This document shows, piece after piece, positions 43,646 through 54,649 of a stretch of DNA of 64,000 bases. How positions within the stretch are numbered: the first letter of the stretch is position 1; every line of letters starts with the position of its first letter. The stretch comes from Sanguinoderma infundibulare. Taxonomy: Eukaryota; Basidiomycota; Agaricomycetes; Polyporales; Polyporaceae. The position numbers were made by a program, and so were the translations under genes. The stretch covers positions 62,001-126,000 of the forward strand of contig JAVLRN010000005.1 in assembly GCA_032821775.1 (NCBI GenBank), written 5' to 3'. The notes under the pieces are model-generated. The model was not told the origin of the DNA. It saw nothing but the letters and a program-made list of their open reading frames with translations, and made no database searches.

Positions 43646-45188
43646 CTACAAGAAATCCTCGGCTCTTGCTCGCTTCTTGCCGCGCATCTCCTCGGGAGGC
43701 ACGTTGGGCACAGGGCCGTCAGCGGACACAGGGAAGAAGTACTTAGGGTTTTTCGACCGTGTCTCCTCCTGCGAAAGGGTTAGTCGTCGCACTGACACGA
43801 GTCAGCTCTAGAACGGAACTCACCGGCGAAAAGTTTGCCTCTGACCACTTCAGAACGGTGTCCTTCTTGAACGTCGGGTTAACCTGCGCCAGGGATGGAT
43901 TGGGCAGTACTAGCGGCGTAGGTGGGACTGCCGATGCCGGTTGCTGCTGTTGCTGTTGTTGTTGATCTTGCATAGGTGGCGTTGGTTGGGCGGGAGGTGC
44001 AATGGAAGGGACGAAGCCGGGTGCACCGGGTAGAGGAGGAACACCAGGCGCACCGGGAGGAGGTGATACTGATGACGCACCGGGAATGGGAGGAACACCG
44101 ATGACACCAGGAGGGACCATTCCCGGAGGCGGGGAAAAGCCTGGAATCGGCATGCCGGGAGGAGGCATACCGGGAGGAAGGAACGGAGGGAGGAACGGAG
44201 GTCTCACACCTGGAGGGAACGCAGGCGCACCAGGTGGCAACATGCCTAGAGGCGGGGCCGAACCAGCGAATGGCGGTGGCGGCATGCCGGGGAATCCTGG
44301 CGGTGGAGGCATGCTGTTGAAAAAAGAATGAGAAGGGATAGAACACATAAGAATGAACGCATCACTCACCCAGGCGGAAGAGGCATGCCGGGGAGCGGGA
44401 AAGGTGGCTGACCTGGGAAACCTGGAGGAACTCCGGGCATGAAAGGGGGCGCACCTGGGGGCATAACAGGAGGAACACCGGGCGGGGACATGACAGGAGT
44501 CGGTACGGAGGGGGTGGGAGGAGCAGCGTATGTTTGCGATGGGGCGGCGTATACGGCGCCGGACGCGGCTTCTGGCACGGCGGGCGCATTGGATGCTTCT
44601 GAAGCGCCCATGAGAGCTTTGTGAGCCTCAAGCTGCGCCTTGAGCTCGTCCTCGGAGAGAGCACGGTTCTCGACCTTCGGTCGCTTGGACGGCGGCTGAG
44701 TGATCGAGCCAGGATTGAGGCCAAGTTCGATCTCCTTACGTCGCTTGTAGTCTGCCACGTCGGGGGCAGGAATACCTTCCATACCGAATATCTCCACTTC
44801 GTAACCATCACGCCCGGGTAGGGCGTTTTCGATCCGAGGAAGGCTAGGGGAATGTGAGGGGAAGGGTATATAAGAAGAGGAACGGCGCCACTCACTTTTC
44901 CGGCTCGAGTTTGTGAACCTGCTGAATGTGGACTGCCAGGCCTCCGGCTGTGTTCAGGCGACGAGGGCAGAGGTTGCACTTGAAGTGTTTCGCCTTCTGG
45001 TGCTGCATCAGCACTGAGAGGCAGATGAGCAAATGCATACGCATATCAAGTCGAGCGGTGATACCTTTCTCATCCTCGAACTCCCTTTCACAATACCAGC
45101 ACCAAGGACGCAGGATCTAGGAAGCGTTTAGGATAAGCATCCGAGGTAAAAATTGGAAACGTACCTGTTTGCTCTTCTTTTTGGCCAT
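43646..45188 (-). CDS. ZNF207/BuGZ-like C2H2 zinc-finger protein
   Basis: The gene starts MAKKKSKQ and, after an intron, continues [17 protein letters not shown], then [20 protein letters not shown] and [20 protein letters not shown]. These are two C2H2 fingers in the arrangement specific to the ZNF207/BuGZ family. [20 protein letters not shown] and [20 protein letters not shown] follow. The rest is Pro/Gly/Met-rich low complexity with a short poly-Gln tract (about 43945-43975), ending [15 protein letters not shown] at 43646. In animals the family binds Bub3 and microtubules and also splicing factors. The fungal role is less clear, and a Bub3-binding GLEBS motif was not confirmed. Introns are about 50-70 nt and the frame is intact. 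The start lies about 400 bp from the divergent hydrolase gene, which suggests a shared promoter region. Confidence 0.85.
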
Positions 45189-45594
45189 GGTGGAAACGGA
45201 CGCAGACGAGTATAACGCGGGGAGCTTCGAGGTCGACGGAGATGGCGGTGTCGATGAGAGTCTCGCCCGCTCAAAGTTTGCCTTCAAGCCCCGCGATGCG
45301 GACTTTGAAATATTTCAAGGCGACCTGCTTGCAGTCCTTGTCGGAGTCTAAACCTAATATAGCGGCCATTCGCGAACAGCCAATCCGTTGGGGACACTTC
45401 AGGGACACTTTGCGCAGTCTTGCGCGTTCGTTGACGGTGTGGTCGAGCTCCTCGATGCCGACGACGTCTAGCTCCACTATGGTAACAGCGTCGATCGCGG
45501 CAACATAAAGCCAGCAGCCCACCACGACCCGCTGTCCCATCGGTGCTCGACCCCCTCCTGCCTACGACCGCCGACGAGCCCTGGACACGCCACC
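45189..45594. other. Divergent promoter region between ZNF207-like and hydrolase genes
   Basis: This 406-bp spacer separates head-to-head genes. On the minus strand it contains an open frame (45540-45271, MGQRVVVGCWLYVAAIDAVT) that looks codon-like. It could be a short upstream gene or 5' leader of the ZNF207-like gene. No TATA box was seen. Confidence 0.35.
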
Positions 45595-48182
45595 ATGATT
45601 GGACGCTCTCTTCCTGAATATGTCTTCATCCGCTCCGCCATCCTTGGCCTTCGACTCATTACGCCGCTCAGCATTGCCTACCTCGGCGCAAGTCTGTACT
45701 ACCGCAAGCCGTTGCTATCACCGGGCCTTGCGTTATATGCCGCCGCAGAAGCTTCTTTCTACCTTCTGGTGTTCCTACCCAGACGTAGATGCCTGCAGAA
45801 GGTGAGGGTCATCTCCTGGTTTGCGCACAGACGCCAGTGAGGATAAGCCTTTGGGGAGCAAACGGGAGAAGAGAGGAGGAAGGGGCTGGTCCGTCGGTGG
45901 CAAGTTGTACTTTTGACCGACATCGCGACACGCCAGTTCCTTTCTCTATCTCTTCGATGCGAGCCAGTGCATAGGGTGTTTGTCCGAAGGATCTCCTTTT
46001 CCAGGCGAAAACTGGTTGTATGCCCGCCCGCACTGTTGTGATCCTCATTTGCTTTCCGTCATCACGAATTACAGCAATGAGGCGAGGAGACCGGATGTAT
46101 GCGTGCTCGCATGACGCCATTTACGTGGAAGGTATCCCGTGGCCGCATATAGCCCAGGAGAGGCATGTTTCCGAAGACGTGCGCGATGCGTCCGCGCGGA
46201 GTGTTGACTGGCAATGGGGGATTCAGGACCAGCTGGGTGCAGGTCGCCACCCCGTGTTGCGCCACCGTTCAATCCCAGGTCTAAATATCAATGCGGTGAT
46301 GGATAGGGAGCTTTGGAGCACCCGAAATGAGAGATGAAGCGAAGCCCGCCATCCGCCTGTACGAAACTCACTGGAGGTGAGGGTCTCTGCGTAGTACTTA
46401 CTGTCTCCGCCTTCACGTTCATCATCACGCACGTGAGTCCCACCCTTAACGACTGACTAGACTACCCAGAGGTAGTCTCGTCACCAGCGGTTTTGAACTA
46501 GGATGACAACGAGTAGGGAGACGTGTCCAAAACGTCTAGTGACTGTCGGGCGGGTGGGTGGTGGACTTCCGGTCCGGCCGTTCACTCGCGCCTTGCGCGC
46601 GCGATTGCGATGCGTGATGTACTCGTGCTTTGCTTGCTTGCTCCTCATTCCAGCACGCTTTGTGCATGCAACCCCAGCTATGGATTGGTGGCAACAGTGT
46701 CGCTTTTCGTCCAAAAGTTACAGGCTTGACATTAATTCTGTCGAAACTGGTTTTCCGGCTTGGCTTATCCATTTCCAGCCCTAATGACCTTGTGGCGCGG
46801 TTTCCATCCGTGCTTAAACTGACTGTGTTGCGTGCAGGCTGCCACCCATCCGCCGTTACCTTCCCGCGAGGAACGCGAAGAGCTCTTTACCAGATGCTTT
46901 GCGAAAGTCCGAGATAGCGAGATCGCCACTGGCTGGTTCTTCTCCGTCAACTCGGAATCCATCAAGCGCGACAATATGATAGATTGGCTGCTGTGGGCCA
47001 TCTTCGGCACAAACCACGAGGGTATGCAAGAGGAATGGGCGGAAGAAATTGACGGCTACGTGCGCAGCATCGAGAACCTTCTCGGACACAAGATAGATAA
47101 CGGACGCGCCGACACCGTGCGCTCCATGAAGGTTTCGCTCGACCCTGTCGAGACGGTGCACAAGCCTCTGCTCTGGTACTTTGTGAGTACCTTGTACGCC
47201 AAATTTCCAAACTCGCTGACTCGCTGCAGATTGTCGGCATCGTAGATACCTCCATATTCGTCAAACTGCGCCTGATCGGTTTTCAGCACTACACTTACGG
47301 TTCATGGCTGGGGTGCTTCCCTCCTCGCCCGTTGACCGTGTTGTCCCACAAGTCGAACCAGGACGGCTTGGTCTACTGGCTCCGACCCCATCGTTCTTCC
47401 ACGAAAGACCCGATCCTCTTCCTCCATGGCATAGGTGTACGTCTTAGCCTTCGTGTTCCATACCGCCTTGTCATTGACTACGTCTTCAGGTTGGGCTATA
47501 CCCGTACCTTCCCTTCCTCCAACACCTCGCCGACGCCGACCCCTCGGTCGGCATCATCGCCGTTGAGACTCTTGCCATCAGCGGGCGCATGTCTCCGCCT
47601 CCCCTCTCCCGCTCCTCGATGCTCGCCGCGCTCGCCTACCTCCTCGACGCGCACTCCCTCTCGCGCGTCGTCGTAGCGGCCCACTCCTACGGCACGATCT
47701 TCGCCTCACACATGCTGCGCGACCCCGCGTTCCGCGCACGCGTCTCGGCGTGGCTACTCATGGACCCGATCCCATTCCTCCTCCACGAGCCGACGGTGGC
47801 GTACAACTTCGTCTACCGAGTGCCGCGCACGGCGAACGAATGGCAGGTGTGGTTCTTTTCGAGTCGCGACCCGGACGTCGCGCGCACGCTCGCGCGGCAC
47901 TTCTTCTGGGCGGAGAACATCCTGTGGAAGGAGGACCTCGAGGGCGCCGAGGTCGCGGTCGTGCTGAGCGAGATGGACCAGATCGTTGACGCGCGCAGGG
48001 TGCGGCGATACCTGACGGGCGAGGAGACGGACGAGCCGACGTTTCGCTGGCAGCAGGATGCGCTGCAGGTGCTGTGGTTCGAGGACCTCGACCACGCGCA
48101 GGTGTTCGACACGAAGAAGGATTGCTGGCCAATTGTGGAGATCCTCCAGGAGTTTGTGGGGCGGAATGCGCTTTCGAATTAA
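45595..48182 (+). CDS. Alpha/beta hydrolase with N-terminal membrane segments
   Basis: Exons 45595-45801, 46838-47182, 47230-47435 and 47491-48182 join in phase. The N-terminus has two hydrophobic segments (FIRSAILGLRLITPLSIAYL, LALYAAAEASFYLLVFLP), suggesting membrane anchoring. The catalytic part has the oxyanion block DPILFLHGIG, the nucleophile elbow VVVAAHSYGTIFASHML (AHSYG in place of GxSxG), an acid candidate in VVLSEMDQIVDA and the histidine in FEDLDHAQVF. This is a basidiomycete alpha/beta-hydrolase family; the substrate, probably a lipid ester, is unknown. Intron 1 is 1036 nt while the other two are 47 and 55 nt, so an insertion within intron 1 is likely. The start ATG follows an ACC context. 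The frame is intact. Confidence 0.85.
45802..46837. other. Anomalously long first intron of the hydrolase gene
   Basis: A GTGAGG donor and a GTGCAG acceptor flank 1036 nt, about twenty times the local intron size. The interior has no long conserved open frame. It contains a short hairpin-forming stretch, gactacccagaggtagtc (about 46462-46479). It may hold a decayed insertion or an unannotated RNA. No terminal repeats were found by eye. Confidence 0.5.
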
Positions 48183-48314
48183 CGAGATCTTGTACCAATA
48201 ATACCAGTCATACATAGATGCCGTAGATAATTTATTATCCAAGTCGCTGTCCGTTCTGTCCGTCCGCATGTCAACGTCGTCAAGTCGTCGTACGCCCGTC
48301 GTCCGCAATGCGAA

Positions 48315-49313
48315 TCAGTATGCGATGGTCACCACCGACCCCTCCCACTTCTCCCAATTCGGCAACGCGTCCTGGACGATGAAGTGCGCCACGTCCTTGC
48401 GCGACACCCGGTACCCGTCTCCAAAATCCCCGTCGCGCAACGTCCGGTACGGCGCCTTGCCCTTCTTGCGCTCCTCGTCCGCCTTGCACGCCCCATCGGT
48501 CAGCATCGCCGGGCGGACGATCACCACGTGCTTCAGCTCGCCGGCACCGGGCAGCCCCGGGGTGCTCTCCCAGCCGTCGGGGAGCACCTCCTTGTTGACC
48601 GCGTCTCTGGCGTCCTCCCACGGCCTCCCCGCGCAGTGCGCGAGCACGCGCTCGGCTCCGAGCTTGTCGGCGTGCGGGGCGGTGAGGATGGTGCTGTAGA
48701 TCGGCTTGAGCGCGAGCGGGACGGCCTTGTGCGAGGCGGCGGTGCAGCCCATGGAGGAGATGACGACGAAACGCGGCTGGGTCTGAGGCGACACGCGGAG
48801 AGACGCGGGCATGGCGCTGAGGACGTTGAGGAGGGAGCGGGTGCAGATGTCGGGCGTCTCGAAGACGAAGCCGGTGAGGGTGAACGAGCCGGTTCCGCCT
48901 GTGCGCGCGCTCGGTGAGCGATGGCCAAGGGGAACGAGGGAATATATGCATTGGCAATCGGCGGACCGACGCCGCGCGGCTCACACTTACCGATGGTGAA
49001 GAGGACGAGGTCGACGGTGCCGTTGCCGGCCTCGAGGGCGTTTGTCCAGCCGTTCCGGACATCCTCGAGCTTGAGGGCGTCGCCGCGGACGAGCTTCGCC
49101 TTACCGTCTTTGATGAAGGGCTGCATTTCTTCGTTGTTGTCGAACGTGCTGGGCGTGCGGAGGAGGTACGTGATCGTCGCGCCTTGCTCTGCGAATACCA
49201 GCGTCAGTCACTGTCAACCCTTGTCGTGAGTTACAATTAGAGCGCGCACTCAGGAGACGAAGGCCGGCGAAATAGCCGATGTTCTTGGATCCGCCGAGCA
49301 GGTAGACGTTCAT
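48315..49313 (-). CDS. NAD(P)-binding Rossmann-fold protein
   Basis: The gene starts MNVYLLGGSKNIGYFAGLRL, with a Gly-rich dinucleotide-binding motif. After an intron it continues ATITYLLRTPSTFDNNEEMQ and KAKLVRGDALKLEDVRNGWT, then NGTVDLVLFTI. A further exon carries GGTGSFTLTGFVFETPDICT, PRFVVISSMGCTAASHKA, ERVLAHCAGRPWEDARD and a C-terminal DVAHFIVQDALPNWEKWEGS. The layout fits NAD(P)H-binding proteins of the NmrA/HSCARG-like type; the substrate is unknown. It is convergent with the hydrolase gene, with stop codons about 130 bp apart. The frame is intact. Confidence 0.8.
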
Positions 49314-50751
49314 GGCGTGTACTGGAGGATGTGGGAGTTGGGTTGGCTGTTGGTGGTGATAACGGCGGATAGGAGCTGAGAGGCGTTGGCCATCATTCTG
49401 GACTCCATGACCGGGGTTTTGTACAAGGTACAACAGCACAGCCCCTGGAAGCTGGCACCCTGCACCATTGCATCAAACGCTGCGTACCACGACGCGTGTG
49501 ACGAATTCGAACGGCGAACAAACGGCGTCTGTGTACGCGTCGTCACCTCTCAAGGGGCCGCGGGGCGACTGCGCTATCATAGATAAGTCCATATCGCCAG
49601 TGGCTATGCCCAAGATGGATGCCAGTAGCACAACTAGTGCGAAGGCAGTGGTCCACACCCAAAAATGCCGTAGGACGACAGTGTAGCGTTCAATGTGTGA
49701 GAGCGGTGAAATTTCACCGCGTAGAGGATTGAAACTATGTTGTGTCGTGTCATCTTCAACCAGGTGGACTCCGTTTGGGACCGGGAGGATCGGAAAGCCG
49801 CTGAACGCGCTGATCATCAGGTACGTAGGCACGACGCGTTCCGTGCGCGCGGCTCGGCTCCTCAACGTCAACGTCAAACCCCAGAACGTCCACAGCCATG
49901 TAAGGAAAGGCGCGAGGCATATCACGGCTCACCGAGCGAGCCACAACAGTCGTGCTACGCTTCGCAACCCCGCTCGCCCTTTTGGCTGCGCAATTCTGTG
50001 CGAAATCACAACCTCAGGCCTCAGGCCTCAAGATCTCACCCGCAACATCGGCAGCGCTATTCTGTGCCACAAAGTCCTTCTCGCGCCTCCTCTGTGGGGG
50101 ATGCGATTCCGCATACTTCGGAACCTCGCCCTCATCCGTCCGCGGCCCGATTCCGAGTCCGTAACCTCCATTCGCGCAATGCTGTGCGGCAAGCTCTATG
50201 CAGCCTCGCGCGCTCCGCAGACGACATGAATTCATGATCTCGCTCTCATCCTGTGTGACGCAGGATTCTGCACGGTCCAACACTTCTCGCATTCGCCTCC
50301 TTAGAGCGACGCGATCCTGCGCCATCCAAGCCCCTCCTAACGCCGCCTCCGGCGCGCAGCGTAGTTGTATACGGCGAAGCACGCCTAGCATCCCCACCTT
50401 CGGGGTAGTTCCATTCGGGGAGACTTATGTCACCTCCTGTGCGGTCTGCAGCCTGATATACATTTCCACGCATGACAGTATTGCTGAGTCTTCTTACAGC
50501 CTTCGTTACCTCCGCGTGAACTCAACAACTCTCCTCGCGGCATCTCCTGGGCCTTAGGCAGCACGATCCAGTGCACTCCGAAAAACTCGAGCCATCTCCT
50601 GCATGTAAGACACCTTTCGCCGCTTCCTGCAACTGCAATCGCACATAGCCTGCAGCCTCCTGTCTACAACACACACGCGATATAATTCCGCGATTCTGTG
50701 TGCTTATGCGCGATGTGACATCTTAACGCGACTGGCACGTCTCATACCAAC
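49314..50751. other. Region without a confident gene
   Basis: A minus-strand open frame at 49925-49473 has a hydrophobic stretch (WVWTTAFALVVLLASILGIA) and could be an exon of a small membrane protein. No start or partner exon is convincing. From about 49960 to 50700 the sequence is C/T-rich on the plus strand with recurring attctgtgc-like words and no recognisable product. Confidence 0.35.
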
Positions 50752-50904
50752 ATGCTTCGACGTTTCACGTCCGCCGCATTCAACACCACTAGTTCTCCGG
50801 CCACCCGCACGACACGTGCGCCGCTGAATGCGATTGGTGTTGCGCAGATGACCGGGGAAAATACTGCTGCTTTCCGGACGCCGTTGCGCCAAACCTCTGC
50901 ATAA
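50752..50904 (+). CDS. Possible 50-residue mitochondrial-type peptide
   Basis: An ATG-initiated frame encodes MLRRFTSAAFNTTSSPATRT and ends PLRQTSA. The start is rich in Arg, Ser and Thr and lacks acidic residues, like a mitochondrial presequence. It has no known family and could be the first exon of a longer gene. Support is composition only. Confidence 0.25.
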   Translation: MLRRFTSAAFNTTSSPATRTTRAPLNAIGVAQMTGENTAAFRTPLRQTSA

Positions 50905-51091
50905 GAATGTGCACTCACCGCATCTACGGTCGGGTGGATCGCCGGGTCATGTCTGGGCCGTTGTCGCCCGCTACCGTCTTGCGAAGGAGATTGATAGTGC
51001 CGTATCAACATCACACTTGTACCATGCAGACACCGGCGCGTCAACACCCGATGGATTGCTCTACTGCGCAAGATGTACAGGCTTGTTTTGT

Positions 51092-51405
51092 CTAGTGGTG
51101 GGACTGCTTAGCGATTTGCGCCGCGTAGGGGTTGCGGGGGTCGTTGCGGTACCCCTCAGCTGCAAGTAGACGTGTCGCGTAAGGCGGATGCTCTGCGGCT
51201 GCGCACAGCGCGCTGACGTGGAAAGGAAAAGACTCACACTTGACACCTGCGTCCTGCATCATGCCCACCAAGAACCATGTGATGCCACTCGCGGCGATGA
51301 AGGGCCACATCGGCCTAACGACCTGAGCAGGGTGTCAGAGGATTTCACCGGCTGGGTTGAAGGACGTACGGGAGTGGGCCACTTGCGGAGACCGAGGAAG
51401 CTCAT
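51092..51405 (-). CDS. ATP18: Mitochondrial ATP synthase subunit i/j (Atp18)
   Basis: Three exons (51405-51370, 51322-51238, 51159-51092) join in phase to give 62 residues. The start MSFLGLRKWPTPVVRPMWPF has the conserved R-x-x-P-T-P-V motif of the subunit. A single membrane helix follows (FIAASGITWFLVGMMQDAG), then the conserved EGYRNDPRNPYAAQIAKQS end. The length of about 60 residues and the NDPRNP block match Atp18. It sits in the Fo peripheral-stalk and dimer region of the inner-membrane ATP synthase. Introns of 47 and 78 nt have canonical ends. The exons are far too short to appear as obvious open frames, so automated annotation could miss this gene. Confidence 0.9.
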
Positions 51406-52358
51406 GATGAATGCCTAGAGATGCAGAATCAGTCAGGGATTTCTGTCGGCGAAGCAATGAGGGCGTACGCAGGGAGTAAGCAGTGGTCGTGGTCGTGGTG
51501 GATGTAAGGTGAGTTGGCGAAAACACGGCGACTTTCGGGATGACGCCGGCGCCAAATTTTGTAATATTGTATATCTGCCTTTCAGCCGCTGCTTACTTAT
51601 CGATCTTACTGGAGTAAGCAAACGGTATTACAACTCTTGATACTGGTTTACTTATGCAAGGTTGTCCGCACACCTCCGAGTCGAACCCGCCCCCCAGGTC
51701 TTGCCTCTGCCCTCTCTGCTGGGAGGGTCTTCTGGACGAGTGATTCCGCCACTGGCATAGCCAAGGTCGTCTCTTCTCTCCAGTGCCATTACATAGAACA
51801 CATGCGACGCCCGAAGCATTAACGTTTTAACACCGAGAGCATCTCGAAGGGACATTCAATGTACCTCTCAATGCACCTCTGTACGCGTCATTTCCTCTGC
51901 ATCGGCCAAGTTTATTCGTTAACCTTGTCACATCCTCAGTCGTTAGTCATCAGCATGCTCAAGCCTGAGGTGCAAGTTGGTGATAGCGCTCCTGTGTTTT
52001 ATTCACGGACGAAGGAGGTGACATGGTTCGCCATTTAATCTTGGCATGGGAACCCTGCTTATGGTGTCGTCCTTGTGTCAACAAGCAAACTTTTGAGGCG
52101 AGCTTTTCCACGCGTTTGGTGTCTCATCCAAGTTCGCACTACCGTTGACCCACGCTCTCAGGCCCCGCGTAATTTGTGTCTTGCTGGCTGTGCGACCCAG
52201 ATCGTACAATCCACACACGACCAAGCCCACCAATGTCCCATCGTGTATCCGTAGTATCATGATATTGATGAGTGCGTACGAGTCCACTGTCAAATCTCTT
52301 GCCTGAGGATAGACGTCAGTAGTCTGCGATAAACAAGAATACCATTCACCTGCCTCGT
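51406..52358. other. Intergenic region, no gene recognised
   Basis: Contains the promoter region of ATP18 and the 3' flank of the F-box-like gene. Short open frames have no motif support. Confidence 0.5.
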
Positions 52359-53871
52359 TCATATCTTGAATGGATCCAGATCTAGCGAGGCCGCATCCCC
52401 ACGTTTTACCGCGACGACATCCGTAGAACAGCACCGGAATCGCACCACCACTCCGCCTAAACCTTCGTTTGAATCGAGGAGGCGATCTGCCACGGCGTCC
52501 GCATCCAAGCTGCTGACGAACGCGTCCACCACAGAGGGCTCAGGTCCAGGATCCGGAGTGCCAGGGCGCGGTAAGGCTGGGACGCTGGTCCAGCAGATCG
52601 TCAATTTGAATGCGCGGGTGCGGGTGCGAGAGACAGCTGCGTACATGCGCTCCTTGCACACGACGACGTTAGAGAACTGATGGAGATGTACCTAGTCTGC
52701 GCGCACGTACTACCATCAATTCAGCCGCACCCTCGACGTCCTCCTCCATCAGAAACAGGTCCAGCTCGAACGTGACCAGCTCCTCCAAGTTCTCGCACAG
52801 CGCGATGAAGTCGTCCGAACGCACGACAGAGCGCGCGAGCTGCTGCGTCTGGATGGTGAGGTGCGACGGGCGTGTGAGGGCGAGGATATCCTGGATCCTC
52901 CAGATGTCCCAGTCCGTCCTCCCGTACTCGTCAGCATGGACGCAGACCCACCGCACTGGGCACACGGCTCCAAGGGCGTACAGGACGGGGACCGAGCCTC
53001 TGCACACGTCGAGCGAGCGCCAGGACCCGCGCAGCCTCTGGTCCCGGATGTTCGCTTCACGCAGTTGCTCGATCAGCTCATCGTCGTGGGCTTCGATATA
53101 ACCGCAGAATGAGGCTCTGAGGACCTGGAGACTAGGGAAGGCACGGACGAGATGCTGCGTCGAGGGGATGCCCATGAATTCCAAGGCCAGCTCGCGCATC
53201 GCCGGATACACGGGCTCCAAGTCCGCGGAACCCGCCAATTGCGAAGGTTTAATCGTCAGCGACTGCAGTGTCGCCTCCGAATGGCGAAGAAGAACAACCG
53301 CATCTCGGTCCTCTGGCGTAGACGGGGGCCCAGGATTGTCGGAACGGAAGGCGTCGGAACGGAAGACGACCTTGGCAAGGACAAGCTCAGATCGCAGCTG
53401 ACGGAGCATGCGGGCGCAGTTTTCGCCAGCGGAATTGAGCTCGAGTTCGGTAAGAGTGGTCAGCGCAGCGATGGTCTCCGGGAACCCTGGCTCGGCGCTG
53501 AGGAAGTCTTCCGCGTCGTACACGATCAGTTTGGTGAAGTTGACGGCGTAAAGGACCATGGCCGTAAAAATGGGCATCACCAGTCCGGCTATATCCTCCG
53601 CGCGGCCGATGGTGCTAAATGTACTGAGCTGGAGGGCAGTGAGCCAGCGGAGTCGGTGGATCATTTTGGCGTGGTCTCGATGGCCGAGGATGTAGTCGAA
53701 CAAGGAGAGGGCCCCCATTGTAGTATTGACGCGAACCAGATCCTTGAAGATGTATTTCGCGCCTTCGTGATTGAGGACGCGACACGTCTTCATCACCTGA
53801 GATATGGTCTTCCTGTCGCATAAGAGCATCACGGCGTGCAAGACGTCGAAGTTGAGAGGTGTGTGCTCCAT
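52359..53871 (-). CDS. F-box/LRR-like protein, paralogue 2
   Basis: Exons 53871-52711 and 52676-52359 join in phase over a 34-nt GTACGT...TCAG intron. That is very short, so the junction is less certain. The protein would be 492 residues. The N-terminus PLNFDVLHAVMLLCDRKTIS, then MKTCRVLNHEGAKYIFKDLV, matches the degenerate F-box of the gene at 31071. Leu-rich segments follow (LTTLTELELNSAGENCARML, YPAMRELALEFMGIPSTQHL). It ends GDAASLDLDPFKI. As with paralogue 1, an SCF adaptor role is a family inference. The frame is intact. Confidence 0.75.
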
Positions 53872-54649
53872 CTACGAACGTGTAAACACGATTGACACGC
53901 GTGACTCGGATCTTTGACGACACACTTTTATTGCCTTGTTGTGCAGGATTGCGTCGCTCTCAGTATTCCTCCAGAATACACCTGGCCGTAGGTATGTTAC
54001 CGAATAGAAGAGCTGCTCAGCTTTCTGGTGATTGTGGCTCGTTCGTAGTCCACGAGGTAGCGAACGTACGTGGTGGTAAGACTAGAAATCCGTTCCCGTA
54101 TTAAGCGCCGACCGTGGTGGCTTCGGAACTTCACATTTATCCGTTTCTCGTGCTACGTCACCTACAAGCTTGTGCTTGGTATGACTTGGTGTGGCGGACG
54201 TGACAGCCTTTAAGTCTGCACCGGGAGTTGGCGCATAGCTACTCCAAGTCTCTCATCGACCACCACCATCTGGCACTGGCCGCAGCACCCCCTCGTCAAT
54301 GTCTTCGCTGTGCTTCAGGCTTCATCATGTAGTCATACATCTGTTGCTACTTTGCGATATGAACACACTCGCAGACAGAACTTAGCCAGTGGCGCTCCCA
54401 ATCGTACACGAGTTCAAGTCCGCTCAAGATCGAACTCGTCGAGTGATTCGAAGCTTCATTTTCTAGCATTCGTCAATGGGAATCAACAACGGCTACATCT
54501 GCCTGGTATACACGGCAATCAATGCTACACCAAATAAGCACGGAACACATCTCCAAAAATCAATACAGGGTTGGCATGTACACTGCTCCCAGCTCAGCGT
54601 CGGCACGTCGGTCATCATGATCATGATCACAACACCCCAAAGCTCACTT
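53872..54649. other. Intergenic region, no gene recognised
   Basis: Spacer between the divergent start of the F-box-like gene and the 3' end of ATG7. No supported feature was seen. Confidence 0.5.
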
